Shown here piece after piece: positions 37,207 to 46,771 of a stretch of DNA of 64,000 bases; the stretch's first letter is position 1, and each line of letters begins with the position of its first letter. The notes beneath the pieces were generated by a model. It did no database searches and was not told the origin of the DNA. It saw nothing but the letters and a program-made list of their open reading frames with translations. The stretch is from the NCBI GenBank assembly GCA_033765345.1, contig JANRIC010000107.1, forward strand, positions 1 through 64,000, given 5' to 3'. A program made the translations under genes and the position numbers. This DNA is from JANRIC01 sp033765345. GTDB lineage: Bacteria; Bacteroidota; Bacteroidia; Cytophagales; Microscillaceae.

Positions 37207-39123
37207 ATGAATAACAAAAAGAACTTTATTCTAGGTCTTGCTGCTCTGGTAAGTGCATTTTTGTTGAGCAATTGTACCAATCCCATTGCGGAAATGGTCA
37301 AATTAGCCAAAGATCAACAACTTACCGTTGACCCCAACCCTCTAGAATTGCATGGCTCACAGGTAGGCTTTACCATGTCGGCTAAATTGCCGGTAGCCAT
37401 GATGAAAAAAGGAACTAAGTACACCCTCGAAGTATCTTACGTTCCAGGTGACATCGAAACTGTGGTAGATTTAAAGCCCATTGAAGAAATCTCCAAAGAC
37501 GCCATCAAAGTAGGTGCTATTCCTTTTGACGGTGACAAGTACCAAGGTCAAACCGAAGACCCCAAAGTTTCCAAAGAATTTTCCTTCGCTTACGAAGACA
37601 AATTCGAAACCGGCGGTCTGATGGTAAAAGGTATCGCTACCAAACTGAAAAACAACAAGTCCAAAGAATTTGGACCTGTAAGAATGCGCGTTGCCGATGG
37701 AGGTTTCGTAAAAGGAGTAGCTACTACCCAAAGACTGGTAAAAGGACCTGCTGATGGAATTAACCCCACAAGCGGTGAAACTCCTTTTGCGTACGCAGAT
37801 CACGCTTTTACCGCAACAGGACCTACTACCGAAGAGTTTCCTATCTTCTTTAATCAGGGAAGTGCTGTGGTAATGCCTAACGTAGCTTCTAACAAGGCTG
37901 CTATGGATGTAGTATCAGGTCTTTTCACGGATACCGAAGTGCCTCCATTTGAAGCCAGCGGTACCAGCTCTCACTCTCCCGAAGGTAGTGAAGCCGTAAA
38001 CACGCGTTTGGCTGATGACCGTGCTGTGGCACTTGAAAAAGCTTTCAAAGCAATGGTTTCTAAGTTTGATTATGCCAAGAAACAATTGGACGCTTACAAA
38101 TTCAACTTTGACAAAAAAGTACTTGGCGAAACTGTACCCGAATTCAACAGCCTGGTAGACCAAAGCTCTCTAAGCCCTGAGCAAAAAGCTGAGGCCAAAG
38201 AAATCCTAGGTCGTGACGGTGACTTCGTAGAAAACGAGCTTGAACTACACAACAAGCCTTACTACAAAACTCTTTTTGATGAGGTGTATCCTAAACTGCG
38301 TTATGCCAAAACTGGCGTAAGCAAACCAGGTGCTACCAAATCTTTGGAGACTCTTTCTGCCATGGTAGCTCAAATCAAAGAAGGTAAATTGACAGCCGAC
38401 AAACTCACTGAATCTGAGTACCTGTACTCTGCTGCCAATACCCCTGATTTGGATGAAAGACTTTCTACCCTGCAAAAAGCTGCCGAAGTATACCAAACCT
38501 GGAAAGTACACAACAACATCGGTGCTGCTTACCTGGATATGGCTCTCTTGAAAAGCGATATGTCTAAAGTAGACATGGCTATCCCTCAGTTTGAAGCCTC
38601 TATGGGCAAAAAAGAAACTGGTGAAGCTGCTTACAACCTGGCACTGGCTTATTCTATGAAAGGTGACAACGCCAAAATGGAAGAATACCTGCAAAAAGCT
38701 GCTAACTTAGGTAGTTCTGATGCCAACATCAGCAAACTGATCAACGGTGCTAAGGCTTATTTGGCGATCAAAGCTGCCGGTGCTCGTGATGATGGCAAAT
38801 ACAAAGAAGCCGAAGACCTACTAGGAAATACCGTATCAACCAACCCTAATCTGTTCAACAAAGGTTTGGCTCAATTGCTACAAGGTACTAACTACGATGC
38901 GGCTGTTGCCAGCTTTACTTCTGCTGCTCAGAAAAATCCTAAAGATGCCAAAACTCAGTATGCTTTGGCGATCGCTTATGCTCGTAAAGGTGATGAAGGC
39001 AATATGGCTTCTGCCCTGAAAAAAGCTTGCGAAATGGATAGCAACTGGAAAACTAAAGCCGTAAAAGACGTGGAATTTGACAAGTTCAAAAACGCTCAAG
39101 GTTTCAAAGACGCAATCAAATAA
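37207..39123 (+). CDS. TPR lipoprotein, abundant-looking
   Basis: 638 residues. Lipobox LSNC (Cys23), an Ig-like N-domain (about 40-210) with GGFVKGVATTQRLVKG, a central helical part and TPR repeats from about 400 to the end (YLQKAANLG, AYARKGDEGNMASAL). The gene uses a strongly biased codon set (GCT, GGT, GTA, AAC, CGT), unlike its neighbours, and has a strong terminator; both suggest high expression. Exact function is unknown. It is likely an abundant outer-membrane-anchored lipoprotein. Confidence 0.88.
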   Translation: MNNKKNFILGLAALVSAFLLSNCTNPIAEMVKLAKDQQLTVDPNPLELHGSQVGFTMSAKLPVAMMKKGTKYTLEVSYVPGDIETVVDLKPIEEISKDAIKVGAIPFDGDKYQGQTEDPKVSKEFSFAYEDKFETGGLMVKGIATKLKNNKSKEFGPVRMRVADGGFVKGVATTQRLVKGPADGINPTSGETPFAYADHAFTATGPTTEEFPIFFNQGSAVVMPNVASNKAAMDVVSGLFTDTEVPPFEASGTSSHSPEGSEAVNTRLADDRAVALEKAFKAMVSKFDYAKKQLDAYKFNFDKKVLGETVPEFNSLVDQSSLSPEQKAEAKEILGRDGDFVENELELHNKPYYKTLFDEVYPKLRYAKTGVSKPGATKSLETLSAMVAQIKEGKLTADKLTESEYLYSAANTPDLDERLSTLQKAAEVYQTWKVHNNIGAAYLDMALLKSDMSKVDMAIPQFEASMGKKETGEAAYNLALAYSMKGDNAKMEEYLQKAANLGSSDANISKLINGAKAYLAIKAAGARDDGKYKEAEDLLGNTVSTNPNLFNKGLAQLLQGTNYDAAVASFTSAAQKNPKDAKTQYALAIAYARKGDEGNMASALKKACEMDSNWKTKAVKDVEFDKFKNAQGFKDAIK

Positions 39124-39146
39124 TTGTCTTTAAAATATTTTCTCAA

Positions 39147-39181
39147 AAGCTCACTCGTTTAGGGTGGGCTTTTTTATTTTT
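39147..39181 (+). terminator. Strong rho-independent terminator after the TPR lipoprotein
   Basis: Stem AAGCTCACTC / GGGTGGGCTT pairs in all ten positions with G-U pairs allowed, loop GTTTA, then TTTTTATTTTT. It starts 23 bp after the stop codon and fits a single-gene transcript. Confidence 0.9.
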
Positions 39182-39288
39182 GGGAGATAGTGAAAATCTA
39201 CCTGATCCTTTTAATCATGGTATAATTTGCATTTGTAAGTTTAAATACCTAACTTTATTCAGTAAAAAACTAAACTACACAAAAAATA

Positions 39289-39894
39289 ATGCACGAAACT
39301 TCCGAATTAAATGTCTCTCAAGATATATTGGATACTTTCCTCTATGAAACTATCGAGGGAATACCCTTTTATTACAAAAGATATAAGGAAGTACTTCGAG
39401 GACATAAAACACCAGAAGAAATTATGGGAAGTAGTACACTTCAATCGCTGCTCATTTCACGCATATTACGTTTCTTATATAAGAATTTAGATGAAGATAA
39501 ATATGAAATCCTAACCAACGAAGCCGGTCTGCATCTGGGACTAAAAAATAATCTTGCCCTCGATATTGCCATTTTTGAATTCGCAACACTTTCTCAAGAG
39601 CCATTGGATGATACTTATACGCAGGTAATTCCTCTCATAGTGATTGAAGTAGATAATAAAATAGAAGCAGAAAATTTTTCCGACTCCGCAGATTATTATT
39701 ATCTTAAAACTCAAAAGTTACTGGATGCAGGAGTAGAAAAAGTAATATGGATTACCCACAAAGTCCCCAAAGTAACCCTGGCAACCCCTCAACAAGACTG
39801 GATTACCTCCAACTGGAATAAAGAAATAGAATTATTGCCTGATATTCGCTTTTCAGTGAATGGGCTATTGAATGCATGGAAAATATCTTCTTGA
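39289..39894 (+). CDS. Uma2 family (PD-(D/E)xK-like) putative endonuclease
   Basis: 201 residues. IEGIPFYYKRYKEVL at the N-terminus, NNLALDIAIF (family Asp), PLIVIEVDNKIEAENFSDSADYYYLKTQKLL and GVEKVIWITH match the Uma2/DUF820 restriction-endonuclease-like fold. The catalytic acidic pair would be the Asp of LALD and the Glu of VIEVD. Uma2 genes are common in Cyanobacteria and Bacteroidota; their activity is rarely shown. It stands alone without a methylase. Confidence 0.78.
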   Translation: MHETSELNVSQDILDTFLYETIEGIPFYYKRYKEVLRGHKTPEEIMGSSTLQSLLISRILRFLYKNLDEDKYEILTNEAGLHLGLKNNLALDIAIFEFATLSQEPLDDTYTQVIPLIVIEVDNKIEAENFSDSADYYYLKTQKLLDAGVEKVIWITHKVPKVTLATPQQDWITSNWNKEIELLPDIRFSVNGLLNAWKISS

Positions 39895-40122
39895 TACTTC
39901 TAAATTATTACAAGTATCTGAAGCCTTGTGTAGCGTCCATAACATAATAACGGTTTGCTTCATTTGTAATCTCATACCATACCTGGATGCCCTCGCCAAA
40001 CAAGCTCTACCTCATCAAACAAAGCAAAAAATCTCTCCTATATTTTCACCCCAATACCAAATTCTTTATTAAATTGCCCAATATTTATTGATATACTAAA
40101 ATCAATCCTAGACAATAAAAAC

Positions 40123-41106
40123 ATGATGAAACAAGTACAGTTCCGCGAAGCCCTCCGCGAAGCCATAACCGAAGAAATGCGCCGGGATGAAAATGTATTT
40201 TTAATGGGAGAAGAAGTAGCAGAATATAATGGAGCTTATAAAGTCAGCCAGGGAATGCTTGATGAGTTTGGTCCTGATCGTATCATTGATACCCCTATCG
40301 CCGAATTAGGTTTTGCAGGTATTGGCGTAGGTGCCGCTATGAATGGACTGAGACCCATCATAGAATTTATGACTTTTAACTTTTCGTTGGTAGCCATCGA
40401 TCAAGTAATCAACAGTGCTGCCAAGATGATGTCTATGTCCGGCGGGCAATTCTCCGTGCCTATTGTATTCAGAGGCCCCACCGGAAACGCCGGTATGCTT
40501 AGTTCTCAGCACTCTCAAAACTTTGAAAACTGGTACGCCAACTGCCCCGGACTCAAGGTGGTCGTTCCCTCCAACCCTTATGATGCCAAAGGTCTGCTCA
40601 AAACATCTATCCGCGATAACGATCCGGTTATTTTTATGGAATCAGAGCTGATGTACGGCGACAAGGGCGAAATCCCCGAAGAAGAATATCTTATCCCTAT
40701 CGGAGTAGCCGACATCAAAAGACCTGGTACCGATGTGACGATTGTTTCTTTCGGTAAAATGATGAAAGTAGCACTGGAAGCTGCAGATGAACTGGCAAAA
40801 ATGAACGTATCTGCCGAAGTGATTGATCTGCGTTCGGTGCGCCCGATTGATTATGCTGCGGTGGTAAACTCTGTCAAAAAAACCAATCGCCTGGTGATTG
40901 TTGAAGAGGCTTGGCCACTGGCTGCCATTTCTTCAGAGATCGCTTACCACGTCCAAAAACACGCTTTTGATTATCTGGATGCCCCCATTCATCGCATCAA
41001 CAGCATGGATGTGCCGCTACCTTATGCTCCTACGCTCATTGATGTGATTCTACCCAATGTAGTGCGTACCGTAAAGGCAGCGAAGGCGGTGTTGTATTTG
41101 AGCTGA
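40123..41106 (+). CDS. pdhB: Pyruvate dehydrogenase E1 component beta subunit
   Basis: 327 residues. Transketolase-type E1 beta: FLMGEEVAEYNGAYKVSQGML, GVGAAMNGLRPIIEFMTFNF, VFRGPTGNAGMLSSQHSQNF and the C-terminal VSAEVIDLRSVRPIDY. With E1 alpha it forms the thiamine-diphosphate site that decarboxylates pyruvate and acetylates the E2 lipoyl group. The alpha subunit, E2 and E3 are not in this window. The start is the first of two adjacent ATG codons. Confidence 0.93.
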   Translation: MMKQVQFREALREAITEEMRRDENVFLMGEEVAEYNGAYKVSQGMLDEFGPDRIIDTPIAELGFAGIGVGAAMNGLRPIIEFMTFNFSLVAIDQVINSAAKMMSMSGGQFSVPIVFRGPTGNAGMLSSQHSQNFENWYANCPGLKVVVPSNPYDAKGLLKTSIRDNDPVIFMESELMYGDKGEIPEEEYLIPIGVADIKRPGTDVTIVSFGKMMKVALEAADELAKMNVSAEVIDLRSVRPIDYAAVVNSVKKTNRLVIVEEAWPLAAISSEIAYHVQKHAFDYLDAPIHRINSMDVPLPYAPTLIDVILPNVVRTVKAAKAVLYLS

Positions 41107-41245
41107 TAGAAAAAAATCACGGTCATATACAAGTAAAAGCACTAATCTGAAAATTTAATGTTTTCAAAGAGAATTATCAAAAAATAGCTCGTATAAAACA
41201 AACTGACTAGATTAGACAATCAAATTATACGACTTCTACCGCTCC

Positions 41246-41264
41246 TTCGGATTTGAAATCCGAA
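41246..41264. repeat. Short perfect palindrome, REP-like
   Basis: TTCGGATTTGAAATCCGAA: nine-base arms around a single G. Similar GGATTT...AAATCC palindromes occur as dispersed repeats in Bacteroidota. It lies between pdhB and a glycosyltransferase. Other copies cannot be counted from this window. Confidence 0.7.
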
Positions 41265-41311
41265 ACAGCCTGAATATCCCTGACAGCCACCGGGTCGCTT
41301 AATGCGATCTT

Positions 41312-42502
41312 GTGGCTAAAAATGAACAGAAGAACCTCTTTTTCCACGTGCCAGTGCCCAATATCATCCTTGCTTCAGTACTCAAACCCGTCCAAGACCC
41401 ACGCCTGAATGCCAAGATTGCACAGACTATTCATCATTATTTTCCAGATTATATGATTTATATGCTGGCACACGGAGGCAAGCAGAAAAAGATAACGGAG
41501 CATCAAACCAAACCTGCGCCTGAGGATGAGTACATCATCCAACAGCCGATTTTTCATTTTTCAAGGCTCCACCCTGCAAGATTTTGGGCAAATCTGCTAT
41601 TTTTTAGGCACTTGCTAAAGATCAAGCCAAAGCTGATCATTATAGCTACCTTTGAGTTGCTCCCGGCCGCAGTTTTGTATAAAATATGGAAGAAAGTACC
41701 CCTGATTTATGATGTACAAGAGAATTATTACCGAAATATTACCTACACAAGCGTTTTTCCGCCTTTGATACGGCATGTATTGGCTTTTGGTCTAAAGGCG
41801 ATAGAGCGACTGGCACATTCTTTTATCAATCATTATTTATTGGCAGAGGATTGTTATTTGGAAGAAATGCCTTATTTGCGCCCCAAAAGTACCGTGATTG
41901 CCAATAAATTTTTAAAAAAAGCTATTCAAGATATTTCCAACAAAAAACCAGGGTTTTGCTTTCTCTACTGCGGTACTATTTCGGCAGAATACGGAGTGTT
42001 TAGGGCTTTGAAATTTATTCAAAATTTTAGAAAAGTTTGTCCCAAAACCCAGCTCAAAATCGTCGGATTTTGCCCTCGTAAAGCCGATTGGCTTCTTTTG
42101 AAAAAACATACAGATCATCTGGATTTTGTAGAAATACAGGGAGGCGAGCAAATCATACCCCACGATCTTGTGCTGGAAGCTATGCAAGAAGCCGATTTTT
42201 TGCTGATGCCTTATTATCTCAATAAAAGCGTGGCGCAACGTATCCCAACCAAACTTTATGAAGCCCTTGCTTTGAAAGTGCCCATGCTTATCCAGCCCAA
42301 TGCCTACTGGCAAAAATATTTGGATCAATATTCCTTTCAGGCAGCTTTGTGGGTGGACTTTGATAATTGGAGTAACCTGCAAGATATTTATCAACAACTC
42401 CAAACCAGGAGTTTTTACCAAAATAACCCTGAAATACAGGGAATCTACTGGGAAGAAGAAGCAGAAAAACTTTATGAAGTATTGAAAAAATATTTAAATT
42501 AA
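41312..42502 (+). CDS. GT-B fold glycosyltransferase
   Basis: 396 residues. N-terminal half with DVQENYYRNI, C-terminal half with LYCGTISAEYGVFRALKFI and the nucleotide-sugar binding segment ADFLLMPYY...RIPTKLYEALALKVPML that marks family GT4-type enzymes. It would build envelope polysaccharide or glycolipid. The start is a GTG at 41312 without a clear ribosome-binding site, so the N-terminal limit is uncertain. Confidence 0.88.
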   Translation: MAKNEQKNLFFHVPVPNIILASVLKPVQDPRLNAKIAQTIHHYFPDYMIYMLAHGGKQKKITEHQTKPAPEDEYIIQQPIFHFSRLHPARFWANLLFFRHLLKIKPKLIIIATFELLPAAVLYKIWKKVPLIYDVQENYYRNITYTSVFPPLIRHVLAFGLKAIERLAHSFINHYLLAEDCYLEEMPYLRPKSTVIANKFLKKAIQDISNKKPGFCFLYCGTISAEYGVFRALKFIQNFRKVCPKTQLKIVGFCPRKADWLLLKKHTDHLDFVEIQGGEQIIPHDLVLEAMQEADFLLMPYYLNKSVAQRIPTKLYEALALKVPMLIQPNAYWQKYLDQYSFQAALWVDFDNWSNLQDIYQQLQTRSFYQNNPEIQGIYWEEEAEKLYEVLKKYLN

Positions 42503-42585
42503 ACCTCAAAACGCTGGTTTAAGTGAAGAACCAGAGCTTTGAGAACGCTTCAAGCCTAGTGGAAAAATCTTCAATCATTCAAATC

Positions 42586-44127
42586 TTAGTCCTTCCCAAT
42601 CCATTTCAACTCGAAGAGATCAGTACGGCGATCCATAAGATTGCGAACCGTGCCATTGAGGTGTAATTCTTTGAGCAAATCCAGGTCTACGTCAGCGATG
42701 AGGGTCATTTCATTGTTGGGGGTACCTTCGGCGATGATGGCGTTTTGGGGAAAGGCAAAATCCGAAGGCGAGAAAATAGCCGATTGAGAGAACTGCAAGT
42801 CCATATTGATTGCCTTAGGCACCTGCCCCACGCTACCTGCCAGTACGACATAACATTCATTCTCAATGGCGCGTGCTTGAGAGCAGTAGCGCACCCGATG
42901 GTAGCCACTTTGTAGATCAGTAGAAGAAGGCACAAAAAGAATCTTCATACCCTGGTCTGCTAGGATGCGGCTGAGTTCGGGAAATTCGGAATCGTAGCAG
43001 ATTAGGATGCCGATCTTTCCTACATCGGTATCAAATACCTGAAGCTTGTGCCCGCCTTTCATCCCCCATTCGTTGACTTCGGTGGGGGTAGGATGGATTT
43101 TGTACTGCTCTCCATAGGTGCCGTCGCGGCGGCAGAGATAGGACACATTAAAAAGATCACCGTTTTGGTAAAGGGGGAGGCTTCCAGCGATGATGTTGAT
43201 GTTGTATTCTAGGGCGTACTGCAACATACGCTGTTTGATATCTTCGGTAAATTCGGACAGTTTGCGGACGGCTTCAGCGGCGTTCATCTCGTTGAATTCC
43301 GACATCAGCGGTGCGTTAAATAATTCTGGAAAAAGCACAAAATCAGCTTTGTAATTACTGACGGCATCCACAAAAAATTCTACATTCTCAAAAAAAGCTT
43401 CCAAAGAATTAGCTCGGCGCATAAGCCATTGCACGACTCCGATTCGAACCCAGGTTTTTTTGGCTCCGATGACCTTTTCTTTTCTTTGATAATAAATATT
43501 GTTCCATTCAATCAGTGTCGCATAGGCTTCTGAATCGGTATCACCAGGTAAGTAATTTGTCAGTATTTTTCGAACGTGGAAGTCATTGCCAAGCTGGAAG
43601 GTCAGTACGGGGTCATAAATTTCTTTGGATTTGACCTTGTCGATGTATTGTTTGGGCGTAAAATCTTTGGAATGTAAGTGATAGTTGGGCATTCTGCCCC
43701 CGGCTACAATGGCTTTCAGGTTGAGGTTTTCGCAGATTTCTTTGCGGGCATCGTAGAGTCTTCGCCCGAGGCGCATACCCTGATAGTCGGGATGCACGCC
43801 AATCTCAATGCCGTACAGGATATTGCCTTTGGGATTGTGGGTAGAAAAGCTACCATTGCCTACAATCTCAAAATAGCTGTGGTCATCGTCAAAATCATTT
43901 TCATCCAAAAGAATGGAAAGCGCAAAAGCCACAACTTTTCCTTTATCTTCAATGCAAATTTGCCCTTCGGGAAATATTTTTAGAAGTTTTCGAATATAAT
44001 GATATTCCCAAATACCCATATTCTGATAAATATCTCGGGTGATTTCCTTGATATCGTTATAATCCTTCAGTTGTAGATTACGAAGTAAAAGTACGTGCTC
44101 GGTAGTTTCTTTTGCGATCTGTGTCAT
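42586..44127 (-). CDS. Bifunctional GNAT acetyltransferase / carbon-nitrogen hydrolase
   Basis: 513 residues: a GNAT domain (about 10-220, with IEIGVHPDYQGMRLGRRLYDAR as the acetyl-CoA loop) fused to a nitrilase-superfamily amidase (about 225-505). The amidase triad is visible: Glu in LFPELFNAP, Lys in QYKIHPTP, and Cys377 in ILICYDSEFPEL. The fusion is a known family in Bacteroidota and other bacteria, but its substrate is unknown. Domain order suggests a shared small-molecule substrate. Confidence 0.93.
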   Translation of the reverse strand: MTQIAKETTEHVLLLRNLQLKDYNDIKEITRDIYQNMGIWEYHYIRKLLKIFPEGQICIEDKGKVVAFALSILLDENDFDDDHSYFEIVGNGSFSTHNPKGNILYGIEIGVHPDYQGMRLGRRLYDARKEICENLNLKAIVAGGRMPNYHLHSKDFTPKQYIDKVKSKEIYDPVLTFQLGNDFHVRKILTNYLPGDTDSEAYATLIEWNNIYYQRKEKVIGAKKTWVRIGVVQWLMRRANSLEAFFENVEFFVDAVSNYKADFVLFPELFNAPLMSEFNEMNAAEAVRKLSEFTEDIKQRMLQYALEYNINIIAGSLPLYQNGDLFNVSYLCRRDGTYGEQYKIHPTPTEVNEWGMKGGHKLQVFDTDVGKIGILICYDSEFPELSRILADQGMKILFVPSSTDLQSGYHRVRYCSQARAIENECYVVLAGSVGQVPKAINMDLQFSQSAIFSPSDFAFPQNAIIAEGTPNNEMTLIADVDLDLLKELHLNGTVRNLMDRRTDLFELKWIGKD

Positions 44128-44470
44128 AATACTACAAAGATAGAAGACTAGGGGAGATAATAAAAAAAAGCATCCCCAAATAAGAGAATGCTTAAGATAT
44201 ATTTTTTAAAAATTTGATACGGCTTTTTTTAGGGGTAGTGTTTAACAAGTAATGCTGTGTATTCAAAAAGGGGTTTTGTGTCTTCACAAAACCGCTCATT
44301 TTTTTTATAGGCGCATTACATCCTTAATACTGCCTTTTGGATTTACAACTCAAGAAGTATAAATTAAATAAAGTGTCATTTTGAATTATTAAGTATTTGA
44401 TTATCAGTATCTTACTTAATTATTCATTGTCAATTATTCATTATCCATTCCTAAGCAGGCCTGGGCATAA
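44128..44470. other. Intergenic region with a minus-strand terminator
   Basis: 343 bp between two minus-strand genes. It holds the terminator at 44162-44193 and otherwise AT-rich, low-complexity sequence with repeated ATTATTCATT-like steps. No gene is seen. Confidence 0.7.
44162..44193 (-). terminator. Rho-independent terminator (minus strand)
   Basis: Read on the minus strand: AAGCATTCTC pairs with GGGGATGCTT over ten positions (with G-U), loop TTATTT, then eight T. It lies about 280 bp after the YceI-family stop and just before the GNAT-nitrilase start on the same strand. Confidence 0.82.
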
Positions 44471-45187
44471 TTATTTGCCAGCTTCTACATAAATTTCAAG
44501 GAACACATTGTTATAAATAGCTTTGTCGCCGATAATGCTCCCGTATTTGATGTCATAATCCAATCTTTTGAAAGAGAAGAAACCATTTTCCTTGATAGAT
44601 TTGTCATTGGCTTCGTTATCTGCGGCGATATTACTGAAATCACCTTTGACGGTACGCGCCATGATTTTATCACCTTCAGCTTTTACAAAAGCTTTGAACT
44701 GTACTGGCTTGGTGACACCTTTAACAGTCAGATTGGCATCTACGATATATTCCAATGCTTTGTCAGAAGTAGCTTGTTTGCCTGTTTTTTTGGCTTTGGT
44801 AATCACCAGTTCGGCAGTAGTAAAAACTTTTGCACTTGCATCAGGTACTTCTCCACCACGGCCTACACTGGCATCTATTCCGAAGAAATCCTGTGATTTG
44901 AGGTGATTTAATAAAGAAATGTATCCTTTGCTTCCTTTTTCAAGGTCAGTAACATCCATAGAAGTCATATCTACGACAATTTTACCTCCGGTAAGTGTCC
45001 CTTTGTTGATATCGAGGCTTCCTTCTTTGATTTTTACAGTTCCGGTATGCATTCCACCCACTTTGTAGGCAGTCCAGGTAATGACACTTTTATCGGTATC
45101 TACTTTGTAAGGGGCTACCACGTGATTAAGTACAAAAGCACTTGTTAATAAAAATAAAGCTCCAAAAATCAGACTTGTTGTTTTCAT
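44471..45187 (-). CDS. YceI family lipocalin-like exported protein
   Basis: 238 residues. Signal peptide about 1-25, then the YceI fold: YKVDTDKSVITWTAYKVGGMHTGTVKI, MTSMDVTD, HLKSQDFFG, TVKGVTKPVQFKAF. The family binds isoprenoid or other lipids in the periplasm. This is the Bacteroidota form with the HxGxxK-like opening GGMHTGTVKI. No partner gene (cytochrome b561) is adjacent. Confidence 0.93.
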   Translation of the reverse strand: MKTTSLIFGALFLLTSAFVLNHVVAPYKVDTDKSVITWTAYKVGGMHTGTVKIKEGSLDINKGTLTGGKIVVDMTSMDVTDLEKGSKGYISLLNHLKSQDFFGIDASVGRGGEVPDASAKVFTTAELVITKAKKTGKQATSDKALEYIVDANLTVKGVTKPVQFKAFVKAEGDKIMARTVKGDFSNIAADNEANDKSIKENGFFSFKRLDYDIKYGSIIGDKAIYNNVFLEIYVEAGK

Positions 45188-45388
45188 AGTATTAGAGACT
45201 GTTTTGAGATTTGAGACTACAATTTAGGAAGTTTAAACATCTTTTAAAGATTAAAAAGTCTATTTAACACATTTTTAACGATCATAAGTAGTCCATAGAA
45301 ATTAGTCGATAGTCCATAGCAAATTCAATTGTTCGGTTATTATATGAAAATAACTCATATCAACTAATTATAGGCAACTACTTATATT

Positions 45389-45781
45389 TTATTGTGCAGC
45401 CAGCCAAGCTTTTCCCTGCTCCATGTTGCAGAAGATTTTGATTTGTGAAGTGCCTATCTTTTTGATCAGGTCATTGGTGGCAAATTTGGTAAATACATCA
45501 TCTGAGCAGGTCAGTACGCCGTATCGAAACCCGGCTTTGTTAGCAGTGGGAATCCATTCTTTGGCAATCCAATCATTGGCATCTGTAAAAGTACCTTGGA
45601 TAGCGCGCATATCCATAAAAATCTTGGAGAGCGACTTTTTGCTTAAAAGCTCGAGGACTTTATCCATCCCCGATTTAAGTTGATCGGCATTCTGGTAGCT
45701 GTACCAGACCACTTCCACCCAGTTTTGGTCGGTGTTGTGTTCAATTTTTACGAAACGTTCTTGAAAAAATACTTCTGACAT
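45389..45781 (-). CDS. STAS/SpoIIAA-like protein of unknown function
   Basis: 130 residues. Alternating beta-alpha pattern (EVVWYSYQNADQLKSGMDKVLELL, KIFMDMRAIQGTF, YGVLTCSDDVFTKFATNDL, IKIFCNMEQGKAWL) resembles the SpoIIAA-like/STAS domain proteins of Bacteroidota. No phosphorylatable Ser is obvious. Function unknown. 48 bp upstream on the same strand ends the nitrilase gene. Confidence 0.7.
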   Translation of the reverse strand: MSEVFFQERFVKIEHNTDQNWVEVVWYSYQNADQLKSGMDKVLELLSKKSLSKIFMDMRAIQGTFTDANDWIAKEWIPTANKAGFRYGVLTCSDDVFTKFATNDLIKKIGTSQIKIFCNMEQGKAWLAAQ

Positions 45782-45829
45782 ATGTGTATAATTTTGATGA
45801 TCAATATATAATGGACAATGGACTAAAAA

Positions 45830-46771
45830 CTAGGATTTTCTTTGCTTAGAGACTTGAAAATCAAATATATCTGTTCGATTATAATGCCCTGAGACATCGA
45901 GAGCCATTTTTTCTTTATAAATTCTATCCAAATCAGTAATCTCCTGTATAATTAAACCCTCTCGGTGGTGTTGTGGTTCCAGAATATATTTTCCGTTGGG
46001 AGCTACGATGCAGCTTCCTCCATCCAAAACCAGGGTATCGGGCTGTTTTTTGAGGCTTTCGGGGAGTTTGAGTTCTGAAGGAAAATCTTTTGCCGCCATC
46101 ATCTGCCCTACTCCAATGACAAAACATCGCCCCTCGAAGGCATAATGACGACAAGCGATCTGGTGCATTTCGTGGACTTTAGGCCAGAGCGCAATATGGA
46201 TGTGTTCGTCGCTCAGGTGTAATGCCTGTCGGGTGAGGGGCATCCAGTGTTCCCAGCAAATCAGGGCGCCTAGTCTTCCCAAAGAAGTCTCTACTGCTTG
46301 AAGCCCATGCCCGTCTCCCAGTCCGTGCACCAGTTTTTCGGTAAAAGTCGGCATCAGTTTGCGGTGATGATTCAGCAGATTTCCTTCCTGGTCAACGATC
46401 AGAAAAGCATTGTAAAGCGTGCCGTTGGCGGCTCCTTGGGTAGACCGTTCATTGATACCGATACAGACGTGGATTCGGTGCTTTCGGGCTAGGTCACAAA
46501 TATACTGAAATGCTTCACCGGGTACTTCCACGCTGTTTTGGAGCATCCGGGCAAAAACCTCCTTCGTGGGTTCGTGATCCCAAAGAGCTACCTCGGGGCA
46601 ATAATCCAACCAGGCGGGATAGCCAGAAAGCCAACACTCCCCAAAAACGATGAGTTCTGCGCCTTCCCTAGCGGCTTCCTCCATAAATTTGGCGGCTTTG
46701 TCGAGGCTCTTTTCCAGATTTAGGTGTTCGGCACCAGATTGTACGATGGCTATTTTAACGGATTTTTTCAT
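45830..46771 (-). CDS. Nitrilase family protein
   Basis: 313 residues from ATG 46771 (MKKSVKIAIVQSG); an open extension upstream to 46897 is not conserved-looking. The triad is Glu in FGECWLSGYPAW, Lys in HHRKLMPTFTEK, and Cys172 in ALICWEHWMPL. The CWEHWMPL segment is typical of true nitrilases (nitrile to acid plus ammonia), not of amidases. It is cytoplasmic. A thiolase gene ends 136 bp upstream on the same strand. Confidence 0.9.
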   Translation of the reverse strand: MKKSVKIAIVQSGAEHLNLEKSLDKAAKFMEEAAREGAELIVFGECWLSGYPAWLDYCPEVALWDHEPTKEVFARMLQNSVEVPGEAFQYICDLARKHRIHVCIGINERSTQGAANGTLYNAFLIVDQEGNLLNHHRKLMPTFTEKLVHGLGDGHGLQAVETSLGRLGALICWEHWMPLTRQALHLSDEHIHIALWPKVHEMHQIACRHYAFEGRCFVIGVGQMMAAKDFPSELKLPESLKKQPDTLVLDGGSCIVAPNGKYILEPQHHREGLIIQEITDLDRIYKEKMALDVSGHYNRTDIFDFQVSKQRKS

